Positions 1 to 8,445 of a DNA stretch of 27,792 bases are shown one piece after another; position 1 is the first letter of the stretch; each line of letters begins with the position of its first letter. The stretch spans positions 1 through 27,792 of IMG/VR virus record IMGVR_UViG_3300002835_000879; one strand, given 5' to 3'. The translations under genes were made by a program, and so were the position numbers. This DNA is from a virus. The notes beneath the pieces are model-generated. The model ran no database searches. It worked only from the letters and a program-made list of their open reading frames with translations, and was not told where the DNA came from.

Positions 1-50
1 TTTTTCATTTGAATGAGTGCCTCTTCAACTAAATTTTTAGTTTCTTGCAT
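1..50 (-). CDS. 5' end of an unidentified gene (partial)
   Basis: Only the first 16 codons are inside the window, reading MQETKNLVEEALIQMK before the left edge. ATG at 50 is preceded by an AT-rich leader and a TATTTATT motif 15 nt upstream, as for neighbouring head genes. It is the next gene in the minus-strand direction after the gp21-type protease and the DUF4494-like gene. In T4 the protease gene is followed by the scaffold (gp22) and major capsid (gp23) genes, so either is a positional guess. The visible residues do not identify it. Confidence 0.55.
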   Translation of the reverse strand, partial: MQETKNLVEEALIQMK

Positions 51-65
51 GTAAATTGTTTTCCT

Positions 66-73
66 AATAAATA
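66..73 (-). promoter_or_regulatory. TATTTATT motif, candidate late promoter
   Basis: On the minus strand this reads TATTTATT, 15 nt before the ATG at 50. The same motif lies upstream of about a dozen genes here. It lies just past the terminator at 140-163, as expected for a new transcript start. Inference from recurrence and position only. Confidence 0.4.
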
Positions 74-134
74 GTGTTTAAAATAAAAAAATCCGTCTAA
101 ACCCATTTCTAAAAAGAAAAAGGTATAAACGGAA

Positions 135-163
135 AATAAAAAAGGTGGGTTTCCCCACCTTTT
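135..163 (-). terminator. Rho-independent terminator after the DUF4494-like gene
   Basis: Minus strand: AAAAGGTGGG, a GAAA tetraloop, CCCACCTTTT, then a further T-rich run. The perfect 10-bp stem begins 6 nt after the stop codon of the 169-378 gene. It could also act weakly on the plus strand. Confidence 0.85.
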
Positions 164-168
164 AACGA

Positions 169-378
169 TTACTCGATTACCTCATCGATTTTACTTTCTA
201 CTACTGAGACAATCCGCCAGTCGTGTTGGAAGCCGGTATACTTTGTAGTAACCTTTGCTTCTACATCAGTGACTGAGAACCCGTTTACGAGTTTCTCCTC
301 TCTGATTTTTTTTACGCGACCAGAGTTCTCATCTGGTAAATCATAAACGATTTTAGCAACGAAGAATTTTTCATTCAT
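169..378 (-). CDS. Small DUF4494-like protein
   Basis: 69 residues, function unknown. The pattern FFVAKIVYDLPDENSGRVKK, then EKLVNGFSVTDVEAKVT and a C-terminal beta-rich stretch, resembles the DUF4494 family, which is common in Bacteroidota and their phages; that match is from memory of the pattern. The protein is mostly predicted beta strand with no signal peptide or membrane segment. It is the last gene before a strong terminator and lies 16 nt downstream of the prohead protease gene, so it probably ends the head-gene transcript. No catalytic residues are recognisable. Confidence 0.7.
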   Translation of the reverse strand: MNEKFFVAKIVYDLPDENSGRVKKIREEKLVNGFSVTDVEAKVTTKYTGFQHDWRIVSVVESKIDEVIE

Positions 379-394
379 AATAAAGTGTATTAAA

Positions 395-1114
395 TTAACG
401 ATTTAAATAATCGGTTAATTTTTTCATTAAATCAACTGACTTACCCATTCCAGAGTCAGAAATTTTTTTATTTTTTTCTTCATCCAGGTTTTCTTCATAC
501 ATACTTCTTTCTTCAGGGTTACCAAAAAGGTATGCTCCAGGTGTTGAAGGCGAGGATACTAGGTCAAAACAGATTAGTTCAAAATCATCTTGAACTTCAT
601 TTTGCTCACCAATTTTTTTCAATGAACCAACCCCCCTTGAAGACACACCCATAGTAACGCCTTGGCGCATAAGGTTAGCTGCGATGTCTCCTTTTGTTGA
701 AACAATACCGCTCTCATGAAAACCAGGTGACGTAAGAAGCTTTAATTTACCCATAAGGATATGTCCGTCCCACCAAATGTCTGTGATGATGTGAGCAACT
801 CTATCAAGGTCAATTAAGGATGATTCTGGGTGGTTAAGCTCAGAGGTTGACAAACCTTTTTTAATCGCAGTTTTGTATCTATCAGCCTCACGTTTTAAAA
901 TCCTCTCAGGATAGACACGACCATTACGATTTGGTACTCCATATTTTTGAAGTACGGCATAAAATTCAAATGGATTTCTGTAATCCATATCTTTTTTTTC
1001 CGAAAGGAATGCCTCGTTAAGTGGGTCTTTTGGTGAAACATACCCAGCATCCATTTCAACAAGGATACCTTTACCGCTCTCTCGGGGGCCTAGTATACGT
1101 AAATCTTTCATCAT
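395..1114 (-). CDS. 21: Prohead core protease, T4 gp21-like
   Basis: 239 residues. In T4-like phages this serine protease is built into the prohead, digests the scaffold and trims capsid and internal proteins after (L/I)-x-E sites during maturation. Family hallmarks are visible: PNRNGRVYP at residues 61-69, the catalytic-His motif ELNHPE (His95), the catalytic-Ser motif GVSSRGVGS (Ser158 or 159) and DLVSSPSTPGA near 184-194. Length is close to T4 gp21 (about 212) plus a lysine-rich tail. Two consecutive ATG codons (1114, 1111) are both possible starts. It sits downstream of portal and terminase as in T4. Its presence makes (I/L)-x-E motifs in other proteins of the window worth testing as cleavage sites. 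Confidence 0.92.
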   Translation of the reverse strand: MMKDLRILGPRESGKGILVEMDAGYVSPKDPLNEAFLSEKKDMDYRNPFEFYAVLQKYGVPNRNGRVYPERILKREADRYKTAIKKGLSTSELNHPESSLIDLDRVAHIITDIWWDGHILMGKLKLLTSPGFHESGIVSTKGDIAANLMRQGVTMGVSSRGVGSLKKIGEQNEVQDDFELICFDLVSSPSTPGAYLFGNPEERSMYEENLDEEKNKKISDSGMGKSVDLMKKLTDYLNR

Positions 1115-1125
1115 ATCTTTTTAAA

Positions 1126-1133
1126 GATAAATA
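1126..1133 (-). promoter_or_regulatory. TATTTATC motif upstream of the protease gene
   Basis: Minus strand TATTTATC, 11-14 nt before the two candidate ATG codons of the gp21-like gene. One of the recurrent TATTTAT motifs proposed as late promoters. Confidence 0.4.
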
Positions 1134-1138
1134 TTATA

Positions 1139-1591
1139 CTAGTTGATAGTTTTTACTTTTGATTTTTCTTTAGTGGAACTAAATGTGAAATAATCGTTTT
1201 TTATAATACAATCCCGGTAAATTTCTTTAATAATTTTTTTAATAGCTTCTTTGAGTTGTGAGCCCTTGAAATCCATTTCTTGTTTTGCAAACAAATTAAT
1301 TTCTAAATTCATAAATGATTTTTTGTTGAGCTGGATACCACTAGTTCTTAAATCCAGGTCGACAATAAATTTTTCAGAAAACAATTCTTGGTTAATACTA
1401 TGGTAAACAGAATGTTTTATATTTCGAGATAGATTTCCAACAACACGCTCCCAATTTTCACTGTCTTGTTTTGGACAAACCCAAGTCTGGAGGTTAATGT
1501 ACATGGACTTTAGGTTTTTTGAGTCTACGGTGCCGTATGATGTTTTTAAGGATTCATATTGGTTTAATTTTACCGTTTTACCTTTCTTCAT
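1139..1591 (-). CDS. Unknown protein between portal and protease genes
   Basis: 150 residues, not recognised. Lysine-rich (starts MKKGKTVKLNQYESLKTSYG, ends KEKSKVKTIN), mixed alpha/beta, no membrane segment or signal peptide. Two stretches look structured: a central hydrophobic/polar region with NLEINLF near 94-100, and an amphipathic helix rich in I and K near 113-125. Position between portal-side genes and the protease corresponds to where T4 has small prohead-core genes 67 and 68, but there is no sequence support for homology. ATG start with AT-rich upstream and no Shine-Dalgarno. Confidence 0.65.
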   Translation of the reverse strand: MKKGKTVKLNQYESLKTSYGTVDSKNLKSMYINLQTWVCPKQDSENWERVVGNLSRNIKHSVYHSINQELFSEKFIVDLDLRTSGIQLNKKSFMNLEINLFAKQEMDFKGSQLKEAIKKIIKEIYRDCIIKNDYFTFSSTKEKSKVKTIN

Positions 1592-1668
1592 TTATATCAA
1601 TATTGTAATATAATTTATTTTAATGAAAAAATAGCAAACTTTTGAACAATTCCAAATATTTCTAATAT

Positions 1669-1854
1669 ATGCTAATTGTTTTTGTAAATAATAATATAGA
1701 AAAAGCCCTGAAACAGCTTAAGTCAAAGGTCATAAAAACCAGACAAAATCAGCTACTTAATTCCAAAAAAGAATTTGTAAAAAAATCAGTGCAAAAACGC
1801 AACAACAAAATTAAAGCTTGTTATGTTGAGCAATTTAAGCGTCAAGAAGAATAG
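1669..1854 (+). CDS. rpsU: Phage-encoded ribosomal protein bS21
   Basis: 61 residues, within the normal bS21 range (about 60-70). It follows the bS21 pattern: MLIVFVNNN, then IEKALKQLKSKVIKT (family IDRALKRFKRK.EKT), then KEFVKKSVQKR (family EF.KPSV.KR), then a basic alanine/tyrosine-containing tail (KACYVEQFKRQ). bS21 binds the 30S platform next to the 16S 3' end and influences mRNA recruitment. In Flavobacterium johnsoniae ribosomes, bS21 helps mask the anti-Shine-Dalgarno sequence. It is the only plus-strand gene in the head block and overlaps the convergent neighbour by 20 nt. No Shine-Dalgarno or clear promoter is visible. bS21 genes are known in some large and marine phages, so the call is plausible in context. 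Confidence 0.82.
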   Translation: MLIVFVNNNIEKALKQLKSKVIKTRQNQLLNSKKEFVKKSVQKRNNKIKACYVEQFKRQEE

Positions 1855-2542
1855 ATTCCTCTAACTTCTTAAGCCTAACATAATTGATTTGGTCGTATTT
1901 TTCTGATTCTATTTTACCGATAGTTTCAGTAATCTTTGTTTTCAATTCAGAATCGGTTTGCTTATCAGAAAGTACCTTCAATTTATTGACCGCAGATTCT
2001 TTTAGATTGTCAAACTCACTTTCTAAATCTGAATTGTTTGTTGCCAAAATATGGAAAATTTCTTTTCTCGAAGATTCATCCAATCCTTCAACATACCTTG
2101 ATAATGTTTGGTTTGCAATTGAAACCATGGATTTGATAGGAATTTTAGGAGTATCTTTTACTTGGCTCTTGCTTTCCATTAACTTAGAAATAATTGCTTT
2201 TTTCGAAACAACACGCTCCTTGATGTCTACTTTGTTGAAATAAACAATGTTGTCAATATTTTCATAGATGTTTTTAGATTTTTCTCCATTTTTAGGTAAT
2301 GAAGTTTTTTCTAGAAGATGTCTGATAACATTGATGGCTTCATCTAAAAACTCTCTTGCATCACTTTCGGTTAAACCTTGTGGCGAAGATAAGTCATCGT
2401 AGATTGAATAAATCTTTGAAAAAGATTTATTGGACAAAACATTATGTTTGAATTCTTTAAGTGTTTGCTTGAAAGAATAGGTATCCTTGTAGGATTCTAC
2501 CAGGTTTTTTTCGATGATGGATTTTATTTGTCCGAAAGTCAT
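1835..2542 (-). CDS. Unknown helical protein next to the portal gene
   Basis: About 235 residues, largely predicted alpha-helical, rich in K, E, S and N. It is not recognised. It begins MTFGQIKSIIEKNLVESYKD. A GTG at 2560 would add six residues (MNNNEL), but the TATTTATT motif then sits only 1 nt from the start, so the ATG at 2542 is preferred. Location directly downstream of the portal and upstream of the protease suggests a prohead-core or scaffold-associated role by position only. The 3' end overlaps the convergent bS21 gene by 20 nt. Confidence 0.65.
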   Translation of the reverse strand: MTFGQIKSIIEKNLVESYKDTYSFKQTLKEFKHNVLSNKSFSKIYSIYDDLSSPQGLTESDAREFLDEAINVIRHLLEKTSLPKNGEKSKNIYENIDNIVYFNKVDIKERVVSKKAIISKLMESKSQVKDTPKIPIKSMVSIANQTLSRYVEGLDESSRKEIFHILATNNSDLESEFDNLKESAVNKLKVLSDKQTDSELKTKITETIGKIESEKYDQINYVRLKKLEESILLDA

Positions 2543-2561
2543 GAGCTCGTTATTATTCACT

Positions 2562-2569
2562 AATAAATA
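2562..2569 (-). promoter_or_regulatory. TATTTATT motif upstream of the portal-adjacent gene
   Basis: Minus strand TATTTATT, 19 nt before the ATG at 2542 and 1 nt before the alternative GTG at 2560. It is used here to prefer the ATG start. Part of the recurrent candidate late-promoter set. Confidence 0.35.
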
Positions 2570-4432
2570 TTATGAATTTAACAACTTGTCCAACTCCTCC
2601 TCTATTTTACCTAAACTTTGTTGAGCAATCCCTAGATTCAAATATTTGCTCCCATAAAGGTCTGTCTCAATTAGTATGTTCATATCCCTATTTTTTACAG
2701 ATTCAGGGGTTATTTCACCTTCCTCTGGTGCAGGAGCACCACCAGCTTCAGGGCCTCCAGCAGGTGGCCCACCAGCGAGTTCGCCACCTAAATCAGGTAA
2801 TGCTCCCCCACCTCCAAAGGAAGCCGCAGCGGGTTCACTAACTTCTCCCGGAGGAGCAGCAGGTGCACCGCCTTCACCGGGCTTGTTACCATATAAGGCA
2901 TCAAGCTGGTCAAATATACCAGTTTTAGAAATTGTGGCTGGAGTGTTTTTGAGTTCCTCACCGATTGCTCTTTCCATTCTTTGCTGCAGAAGGTCTGTTC
3001 TGATTTCATCATCAGACCAGTTAAAGATATGTTTCTTAGCCCAAGTTGATGATGATGGTTGAATGCCGTTACCAGGGTCTGAAACCAAATCACGATAAAG
3101 CAAAACTTTTTCTTTCCAAATATCAACCTTAAGCAAGTCAGCTTGAGTGGATGGGTTGGTAAGACCAAGAGTAAAGTTTGAAATCTCTTCTTCAAATCCT
3201 AGCAAGAACAGGTGAACAATAGCAATCTTGTTAAGTTCTTGAATCATGGATTTTTGAATCCTGTTGATGGTACGAGCAAAACGAATATCTTGCAACGCTA
3301 GATTTTTACCATCTCCAACAACTTCTTCAAATCCAAGGAAAGCCTTTGGAATACGAAGTGCTGTTACCAGTTTTTTCTGAATGTATTCAATGTCAGCAAT
3401 CTCCGAAAGGTTTTGAGCTCCTGGAAGAGTGTCAATTGGGCTTGGTTGTGCTGGGTCACGAACTGGAATGAAATAATCTTGGTCAACAGCCATTTGGTTA
3501 AATCGCATGTCAACGTTACCAGTTTTTGAATCAACAATTTGTTCTCTCTTGAACTTGTTGGCAACACGTTGTACATACGCTTCAACATCATCGTCAGCCA
3601 TGTTTCCAACATAAACTTTAAATATTCTTCTCTCAGGAGCACGTGATGTACGATAAATCAACATCGCATCCTCAGATAAAAGAAGTTGTTTCCAGATTCT
3701 TCTTGATTTTTCAAGCATAGAAGTACCATAAGGAAGTTTTCTATCATCACCTAAAAGTCTAAAGTGAGCAATTTCCCATGGTTGGAATTCCATGTTTTGT
3801 GTTTTCCAAGTAAATCTCAACCCCTTATCGTCGGTATTTTGAGGAACACCGACCGAAGAATTTCTTGTAGCCAAACCCTGTTCAAATCTTTCAACTTCAA
3901 TGTTTGGTAATTGCTGACAACCAATAACACCCTTTTCTGGGTCCAATCTCATGTAAACAAAATTATCACCATACTTACAGGTGTTTCTTGTCCACATGGC
4001 TAAGTTGGTGTTGATATCCAATACGTTATTGAACAAATCAACAAGAACTGATTTAATTCTTTTTGACTCAGAATAAACCTGCAGAATTATACCGTCCTCA
4101 TTAGGTGTTGTAGATTCTTCAGCATAAATGTCCAACGCAGCAGAAATCTCAGGAGTGTATTCCATCGACTCGTAGTCGTAATAAGACGCTAATCTGTTTG
4201 GCTCGTAATAGATTGCCTGAGTGTAAAGGTTGTTTTCAACCTTAGCAAACTGGTTGGCTAAATAAAAAGATTGTTTGGCTTGTAATTTCTCTCTTTCATA
4301 TTCTGCCTTATCAGTTGTTCTAAGAAGTTCTTTCTTATCTAACTTATAAACAGGGAAATCTTGATTCATCAAAGCATCAGGACCCAGAGCCCTGCTTAAT
4401 CTTTGCCAAACCGTCATACTTCTATTCTCCAT
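2570..4432 (-). CDS. 20: Portal vertex protein, T4 gp20-like
   Basis: 620 residues. The portal is a dodecameric ring at one capsid vertex that nucleates head assembly and is the channel for DNA packaging by the terminase. The N-terminal half matches T4-like portals: NRLASYYDYESMEYTPEIS (about 98-116), ALDIYAEESTTPNEDG, WTRNTCKYGDNFVYMRL, FQPWEIAHFRLLGDD, PYGTSMLEKSRRIWKQL, and RAPERRIFKVYVGNM. T4 gp20 is 524 residues; the excess is a C-terminal low-complexity region rich in G, A, P and E (about 505-580) before a short ordered tail ending EELDKLLNS. The gene lies 40 nt after TerL, as expected in a head operon. Low complexity suggests a flexible internal extension. Confidence 0.93.
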   Translation of the reverse strand: MENRSMTVWQRLSRALGPDALMNQDFPVYKLDKKELLRTTDKAEYEREKLQAKQSFYLANQFAKVENNLYTQAIYYEPNRLASYYDYESMEYTPEISAALDIYAEESTTPNEDGIILQVYSESKRIKSVLVDLFNNVLDINTNLAMWTRNTCKYGDNFVYMRLDPEKGVIGCQQLPNIEVERFEQGLATRNSSVGVPQNTDDKGLRFTWKTQNMEFQPWEIAHFRLLGDDRKLPYGTSMLEKSRRIWKQLLLSEDAMLIYRTSRAPERRIFKVYVGNMADDDVEAYVQRVANKFKREQIVDSKTGNVDMRFNQMAVDQDYFIPVRDPAQPSPIDTLPGAQNLSEIADIEYIQKKLVTALRIPKAFLGFEEVVGDGKNLALQDIRFARTINRIQKSMIQELNKIAIVHLFLLGFEEEISNFTLGLTNPSTQADLLKVDIWKEKVLLYRDLVSDPGNGIQPSSSTWAKKHIFNWSDDEIRTDLLQQRMERAIGEELKNTPATISKTGIFDQLDALYGNKPGEGGAPAAPPGEVSEPAAASFGGGGALPDLGGELAGGPPAGGPEAGGAPAPEEGEITPESVKNRDMNILIETDLYGSKYLNLGIAQQSLGKIEEELDKLLNS

Positions 4433-4461
4433 TGTCCTAAACTTAAACTAAGTGAGTTTAA

Positions 4462-4469
4462 TATAAATA
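4462..4469 (-). promoter_or_regulatory. TATTTATA motif upstream of the portal gene
   Basis: Minus strand TATTTATA, 29 nt before the portal ATG and overlapping the last codons or gap after TerL. A member of the recurrent candidate late-promoter set, with a longer leader. Confidence 0.35.
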
Positions 4470-4472
4470 GTT

Positions 4473-6233
4473 TTACCTACCGAATAACCAACCGTATTTC
4501 TCATAATCAGCCCTTGATGCTGAGTAGTTTCTTTGATTTGGCATTCCTGGTTGTGAAAACTGAGGTAATGCCGGATTGAAATATTCTGACTTTTCTTTAT
4601 TTTCACTAACAACCGTGCTCCAAGAGTTAAGCATAGCTTTAGTGTGATTAACAACTTTTACTAATGATGGAAAAGCGGCTTCAGCAACATACAATGCCAT
4701 TGAAATTGACATAATACAGTCATCATGGTGTCCCTTCTGGTGGTCAGGTCTTCCATTGATATAAACAAATGTTCCCATTTCATTAATCAAACGATTAGAC
4801 CTAATTTTAAAATCATGACGTACAGCTTCTTCTAGGGAAGCAATAATCTGAACACGCTTGTTGTTGAAATTAATTCCCGGAATTTTTTCTTTGATTTTTG
4901 GGTCGTATTTCCATTTATTGCTCATATCAACACCATCATAATAGAAACTTTCGTAACCTAACTCCTGAAGTTTTCTAGCCGTCGCAACACCCATTCCACC
5001 AGTCAAATCAATAACGCAAAGAGCACTATACATAATACCCCACTTGTATGCAATTTCGGCTAATGTATCGGGGGGGAGTTTTCCAACAAATTCTAATACT
5101 TGTTCTCTTGTATCAAAATCAATGATTTCAATACAAGAAAAATCTTCAGAATCACCTCTAGAAACGTCAATACCCATAACATACTTGTGTCCATTTTCTG
5201 GCTCTTTCCAAATCCAAAGTTGACCTCCAACTAGTTTTGCTTCAGGCTCTTTAACGTCGTTTTTAACTATTGTCTGCAGCATTTGCGCATCAAAAACGTT
5301 ATCACCAGAACCCAAGAAATTACATTCTAATTCTTGCGCGACCTTTCTGCGGTCATACTTTAACTTTTTTACCATGCTCTCGAACCAAGAAGAACAAGGT
5401 TTATACCCGTCTTCGATGTATTTGTGTAAAGTTGTAAGTTGCCTCTCTCTTCTATCTTCACCAGATAAATCCAGAATAACATCTTTGGGATATTCTTCTT
5501 TATTCAGTAGATAATGAACGAGGTCATTAGTTTTGACCATATACAAATCTTTTGTATAACGAGGGTCTCTATACCAATACATTTCCGTAATCTTGAAATC
5601 ATTCATGTTACGCAACGCTTGGTCGTAAATTTCGTAGTAAATTGGGTCAAACCCGTTGGGAGTTGAAATCACAATCACTTTACCTCCGGTAGATAAAGAT
5701 GCCATACAAGCTGCCCAGAAATCACTATCAGCTTCGATAAAGGCAGCCTCGTCAAAAATAAGAGTTGTTGGTGTGTAACCTCTAAGTGCGTCCTTTGAGG
5801 TTGCTACAGCTTTTACCTCACACCCATTTGAAAGTTTAAAGTGTCTTGCTGAGTTTTTTTCCGGTGAAAACCCGATACCAACCCATTGTGGCCATTGCTC
5901 AGTAAACCCTCTAATCTTATTCGCAAATTCAACCGAGGTATCAAGTTTGTTTGCAATAATGAGGACTTTTTCTGGTTTTTCTTTTCTGGCAAAAGCAAGT
6001 CTTTTACTCGCCCAAGCAGCTGTAACGGTAGATACACCTGCCTGACGATATTTCAATGCAATGTTTTCATTATATTCCTCATAATCCTGAACTAACTGAA
6101 CTTGGTCTTGAAATAGCTCCAAAGGAACATAACGTGAAACAGTGTTGTCGTAAGTTTGGAGATAAGTTTTCAGAGCATAAGGTGTGCTTTTCATGCACTT
6201 CTTATACTCAATTATTACTTGTTCTTTTGTCAT
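4473..6233 (-). CDS. 17: Terminase large subunit, T4 gp17-like
   Basis: 586 residues, close to T4 gp17 (610). It is the ATP-driven DNA-packaging motor and headful nuclease. ATPase domain: deviant Walker A RQAGVST at about 63-69, Walker B LIFDEAA at 158-164, coupling motif STPNG at 190-194. Nuclease (RNase H-like) domain: GIDVSRGDSEDF with Asp356, VIDLTGG with Asp409, and HHDD at about 502-505, giving the acidic metal-binding set. Walker A lacks the usual lysine after glycine, replaced by Val, which occurs in some terminases where an upstream residue (here Arg) compensates. Starts 6 nt after the preceding gene and is followed by the portal, the usual packaging cluster. Confidence 0.95.
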   Translation of the reverse strand: MTKEQVIIEYKKCMKSTPYALKTYLQTYDNTVSRYVPLELFQDQVQLVQDYEEYNENIALKYRQAGVSTVTAAWASKRLAFARKEKPEKVLIIANKLDTSVEFANKIRGFTEQWPQWVGIGFSPEKNSARHFKLSNGCEVKAVATSKDALRGYTPTTLIFDEAAFIEADSDFWAACMASLSTGGKVIVISTPNGFDPIYYEIYDQALRNMNDFKITEMYWYRDPRYTKDLYMVKTNDLVHYLLNKEEYPKDVILDLSGEDRRERQLTTLHKYIEDGYKPCSSWFESMVKKLKYDRRKVAQELECNFLGSGDNVFDAQMLQTIVKNDVKEPEAKLVGGQLWIWKEPENGHKYVMGIDVSRGDSEDFSCIEIIDFDTREQVLEFVGKLPPDTLAEIAYKWGIMYSALCVIDLTGGMGVATARKLQELGYESFYYDGVDMSNKWKYDPKIKEKIPGINFNNKRVQIIASLEEAVRHDFKIRSNRLINEMGTFVYINGRPDHQKGHHDDCIMSISMALYVAEAAFPSLVKVVNHTKAMLNSWSTVVSENKEKSEYFNPALPQFSQPGMPNQRNYSASRADYEKYGWLFGR

Positions 6234-6239
6234 AAATTC

Positions 6240-7529
6240 TTAGTCAGGACGGGAAATCCCCAAACCTGCTAAGAAATCTAATCCATCATCTTCAGAATCC
6301 TCTGATGAATCAAAACTTTCATATTCCTCCTTATTCTTTTTAGCAATTGAAATCAGTTCTTTGAACTTACTTGTTGCTTTTGAATTTTTCTCTGAGTCAT
6401 CGGAAATTGCATTTCCAACTATTTCTAGGAATTCCTCAGCAGGGAGTTTATAGAGCTCCATTTGGAACCAGTTGATAAGCCCTTTATTTTTTTCGTCAAA
6501 CATTTCGTCCGGCAAAGCAAAACGAATTTTTTCAACAACTTGCGGCCCTATTCTAAGTGACCAGGCTTCCATAGGTAAAGTATCCGTTTGACCCATAACC
6601 TTTTCTCTAGTTTCGGGGTCTTCGGGAAGACCGTATCTACCTTTAGCTTCTTCAATACCTTTAAGGATTTCGTGGCAAAGCATGGGGAACATTAACCCAT
6701 AAGCACGAATGACAGTATCAGCAGACTCTTCGCCACCTTCACCTTCACCACCATCTTCACCATCAGCATCATCTAATTCTACCATAGCAGCAACACCTTG
6801 ACCGGTATTACTCATCATATCCACCATGTCATCCATAGTAAAATACATAAAATCGTTAAGAGCCATGATTTCCAAATACATCTGATACAGACGTGGGTCA
6901 ATTTCATCCAGTTTGGCTTTAACCTCGGGCTTTTGAAATAAAAAGTGTCCTTTTTTTGCGGTTCCTTGGATAATAGCATTGATAATGTTACGCTTGTCTT
7001 TTTCTAATTCCAAAATTTCCTTAGGAGTTAGTTCGTCAATATTGAAACCAGCTTTAATCATCAACTCTTTTGCCTCTTCCTCATTTTCTTCTTTGAGTTC
7101 TTCAGCGGCCAATCTAAAATTGCTGGTATCAATCGGCTCGCGATTCAGGTAGGATTCGATAACAAACCAATCTTTAGGAATTTGAGCTTCATCAACAGAG
7201 GCATCAATCGATAATTTTTCGAGAGCGTCTTTGTGACGAGATTCAATAGAAATAATTTGTGGGATTTTTTGGTAGACCTCAGAAATTAACATTCTAGCAA
7301 CCATCGGAGAGTTAATTGCCTCTCTACCGGTCACTTGTCTTACTTTATCAACAACTTGTTTAAATCTTCGAGTCGCTAAACGCTGAATTTCTTCTGACCC
7401 TTGTTGGAAAGCAGGATTTTTAGCAAATGGATGTTCAGGGTCACGCAATTTGCGCTCCAATCCTGGGTCCATGCGTTCGGGATAATCCCCGTAATCAATC
7501 TGTTCCAGTATTTTTCTATTTTTTGCCAT
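6240..7529 (-). CDS. Unknown protein upstream of terminase
   Basis: 429 residues, not recognised. Acidic, mostly helical. Features: a basic N-terminus with RKILEQIDYGDYPERMDPGL, a helix pair to about 130, an acidic linker (residues near 250-275, many D, E, G), and an acidic C-terminal tail of S, E and D ending in DFLAGLGISRPD. No catalytic motif or membrane segment. The ATG at 7529 overlaps the end of the previous gene by 14 nt, and its stop is 6 nt from terL, so it is translationally linked to the packaging genes. A packaging or neck accessory role is possible by position; it is not obviously a gp16-type small terminase. Confidence 0.65.
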   Translation of the reverse strand: MAKNRKILEQIDYGDYPERMDPGLERKLRDPEHPFAKNPAFQQGSEEIQRLATRRFKQVVDKVRQVTGREAINSPMVARMLISEVYQKIPQIISIESRHKDALEKLSIDASVDEAQIPKDWFVIESYLNREPIDTSNFRLAAEELKEENEEEAKELMIKAGFNIDELTPKEILELEKDKRNIINAIIQGTAKKGHFLFQKPEVKAKLDEIDPRLYQMYLEIMALNDFMYFTMDDMVDMMSNTGQGVAAMVELDDADGEDGGEGEGGEESADTVIRAYGLMFPMLCHEILKGIEEAKGRYGLPEDPETREKVMGQTDTLPMEAWSLRIGPQVVEKIRFALPDEMFDEKNKGLINWFQMELYKLPAEEFLEIVGNAISDDSEKNSKATSKFKELISIAKKNKEEYESFDSSEDSEDDGLDFLAGLGISRPD

Positions 7530-8445
7530 CACGAAGAATTCCTTGAATTAATTTTAAAACATCATTTTTGGCTTTCTCGATTTCTTTCTTAGAAGCCTTA
7601 GGTGCAGGATTTGGACCTTCAAAAGGTTTTTTACCTGGGTGTGCTGGTCTAACGGATGGTTTAGTATCCGGTTTTGTTGTTGGTTTTACTGGTGCTGTTT
7701 CAGTTTCAGCCTCAGCCATAGATTTAAAAGATGTCAAACTTCCTACTGGTTTGCTCATTCTAACTGATTTACCCTTCTTAGCTTTTGGTTTGTATACAGA
7801 ACGGCTAATGACACCTTGTTCTGCAATAGTCTCAATAAATTCTCCTTTGGTCATTTTTGGTTCTAAATAATTTTCGACCAAAGATACGATTCTTTCTTCA
7901 ATAAAAAAATCCATCGGTGAATTTCCTTCATTTAAACTTTTCTTAACTGCTTTGACACATCTTTCAAACTTAGCATTCTTTTTTGGGCCAAGTTGGGCGT
8001 GACAAATAGCGTAAGGGTTATTTGTATCTTCTTCCCCCTCGGTCATATCCTCGTATTTGTCAATCTGAGCATCACTATCATCACCCATTCCATCTGGTGA
8101 CATTATTTGGTGAGGAGCTTGCGTTGTTGCTCCACCCAGAGCCGAACCCATAACATCAACGTTATCCTCTTTCATTTCGCCCTCTTGAGCTTGCATTACA
8201 ACAATGTTACCCGCACCATCAGTTTTGATTGATGCACCATCAACAACAGCGCCAGTTACACGGGCTGTAGAAGAAGGGATTGTTGTTGTTTTAACTGTCT
8301 TGGTGGTTTGTTTTACTTGTTCAGCCAAAGAAATTTTTTTGAACAAAACATCAATCTGAGTTTCATTCAACTTAGAAACTGTTTCGGGTGATAAACCCAT
8401 TTCAACTAACTGGATAATTTTATCTTTAGTTTTCATAAACGACAT
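7516..8445 (-). CDS. Unknown low-complexity structural candidate
   Basis: About 310 residues, not recognised. The first 40 residues form a helical unit (TKDKIIQLVEMGLSPETVSK). A T/V/A-rich middle follows, then a conserved-looking block near 140-175 with NPYAICHAQLGPKKNAKFERC. The C-terminal third is rich in K, P and T (AETETAPVKPTTKPDTKPSV) and ends in a basic helix. The 5' end overlaps the preceding gene; candidate starts are ATG at 8445 or 8436 (a TTG at 8454 is less likely). The 3' end overlaps the next gene by 14 nt, indicating one operon. Composition suggests a flexible virion protein, but this is inference. Confidence 0.6.
   Translation of the reverse strand: MSFMKTKDKIIQLVEMGLSPETVSKLNETQIDVLFKKISLAEQVKQTTKTVKTTTIPSSTARVTGAVVDGASIKTDGAGNIVVMQAQEGEMKEDNVDVMGSALGGATTQAPHQIMSPDGMGDDSDAQIDKYEDMTEGEEDTNNPYAICHAQLGPKKNAKFERCVKAVKKSLNEGNSPMDFFIEERIVSLVENYLEPKMTKGEFIETIAEQGVISRSVYKPKAKKGKSVRMSKPVGSLTSFKSMAEAETETAPVKPTTKPDTKPSVRPAHPGKKPFEGPNPAPKASKKEIEKAKNDVLKLIQGILRDGKK

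Noticed and set aside
2676-3062. Plus-strand frame of 128 codons opposite the portal gene
   Set aside because: It mirrors the G/A/P-rich low-complexity C-terminus of the portal; low-complexity DNA opens frames on both strands.
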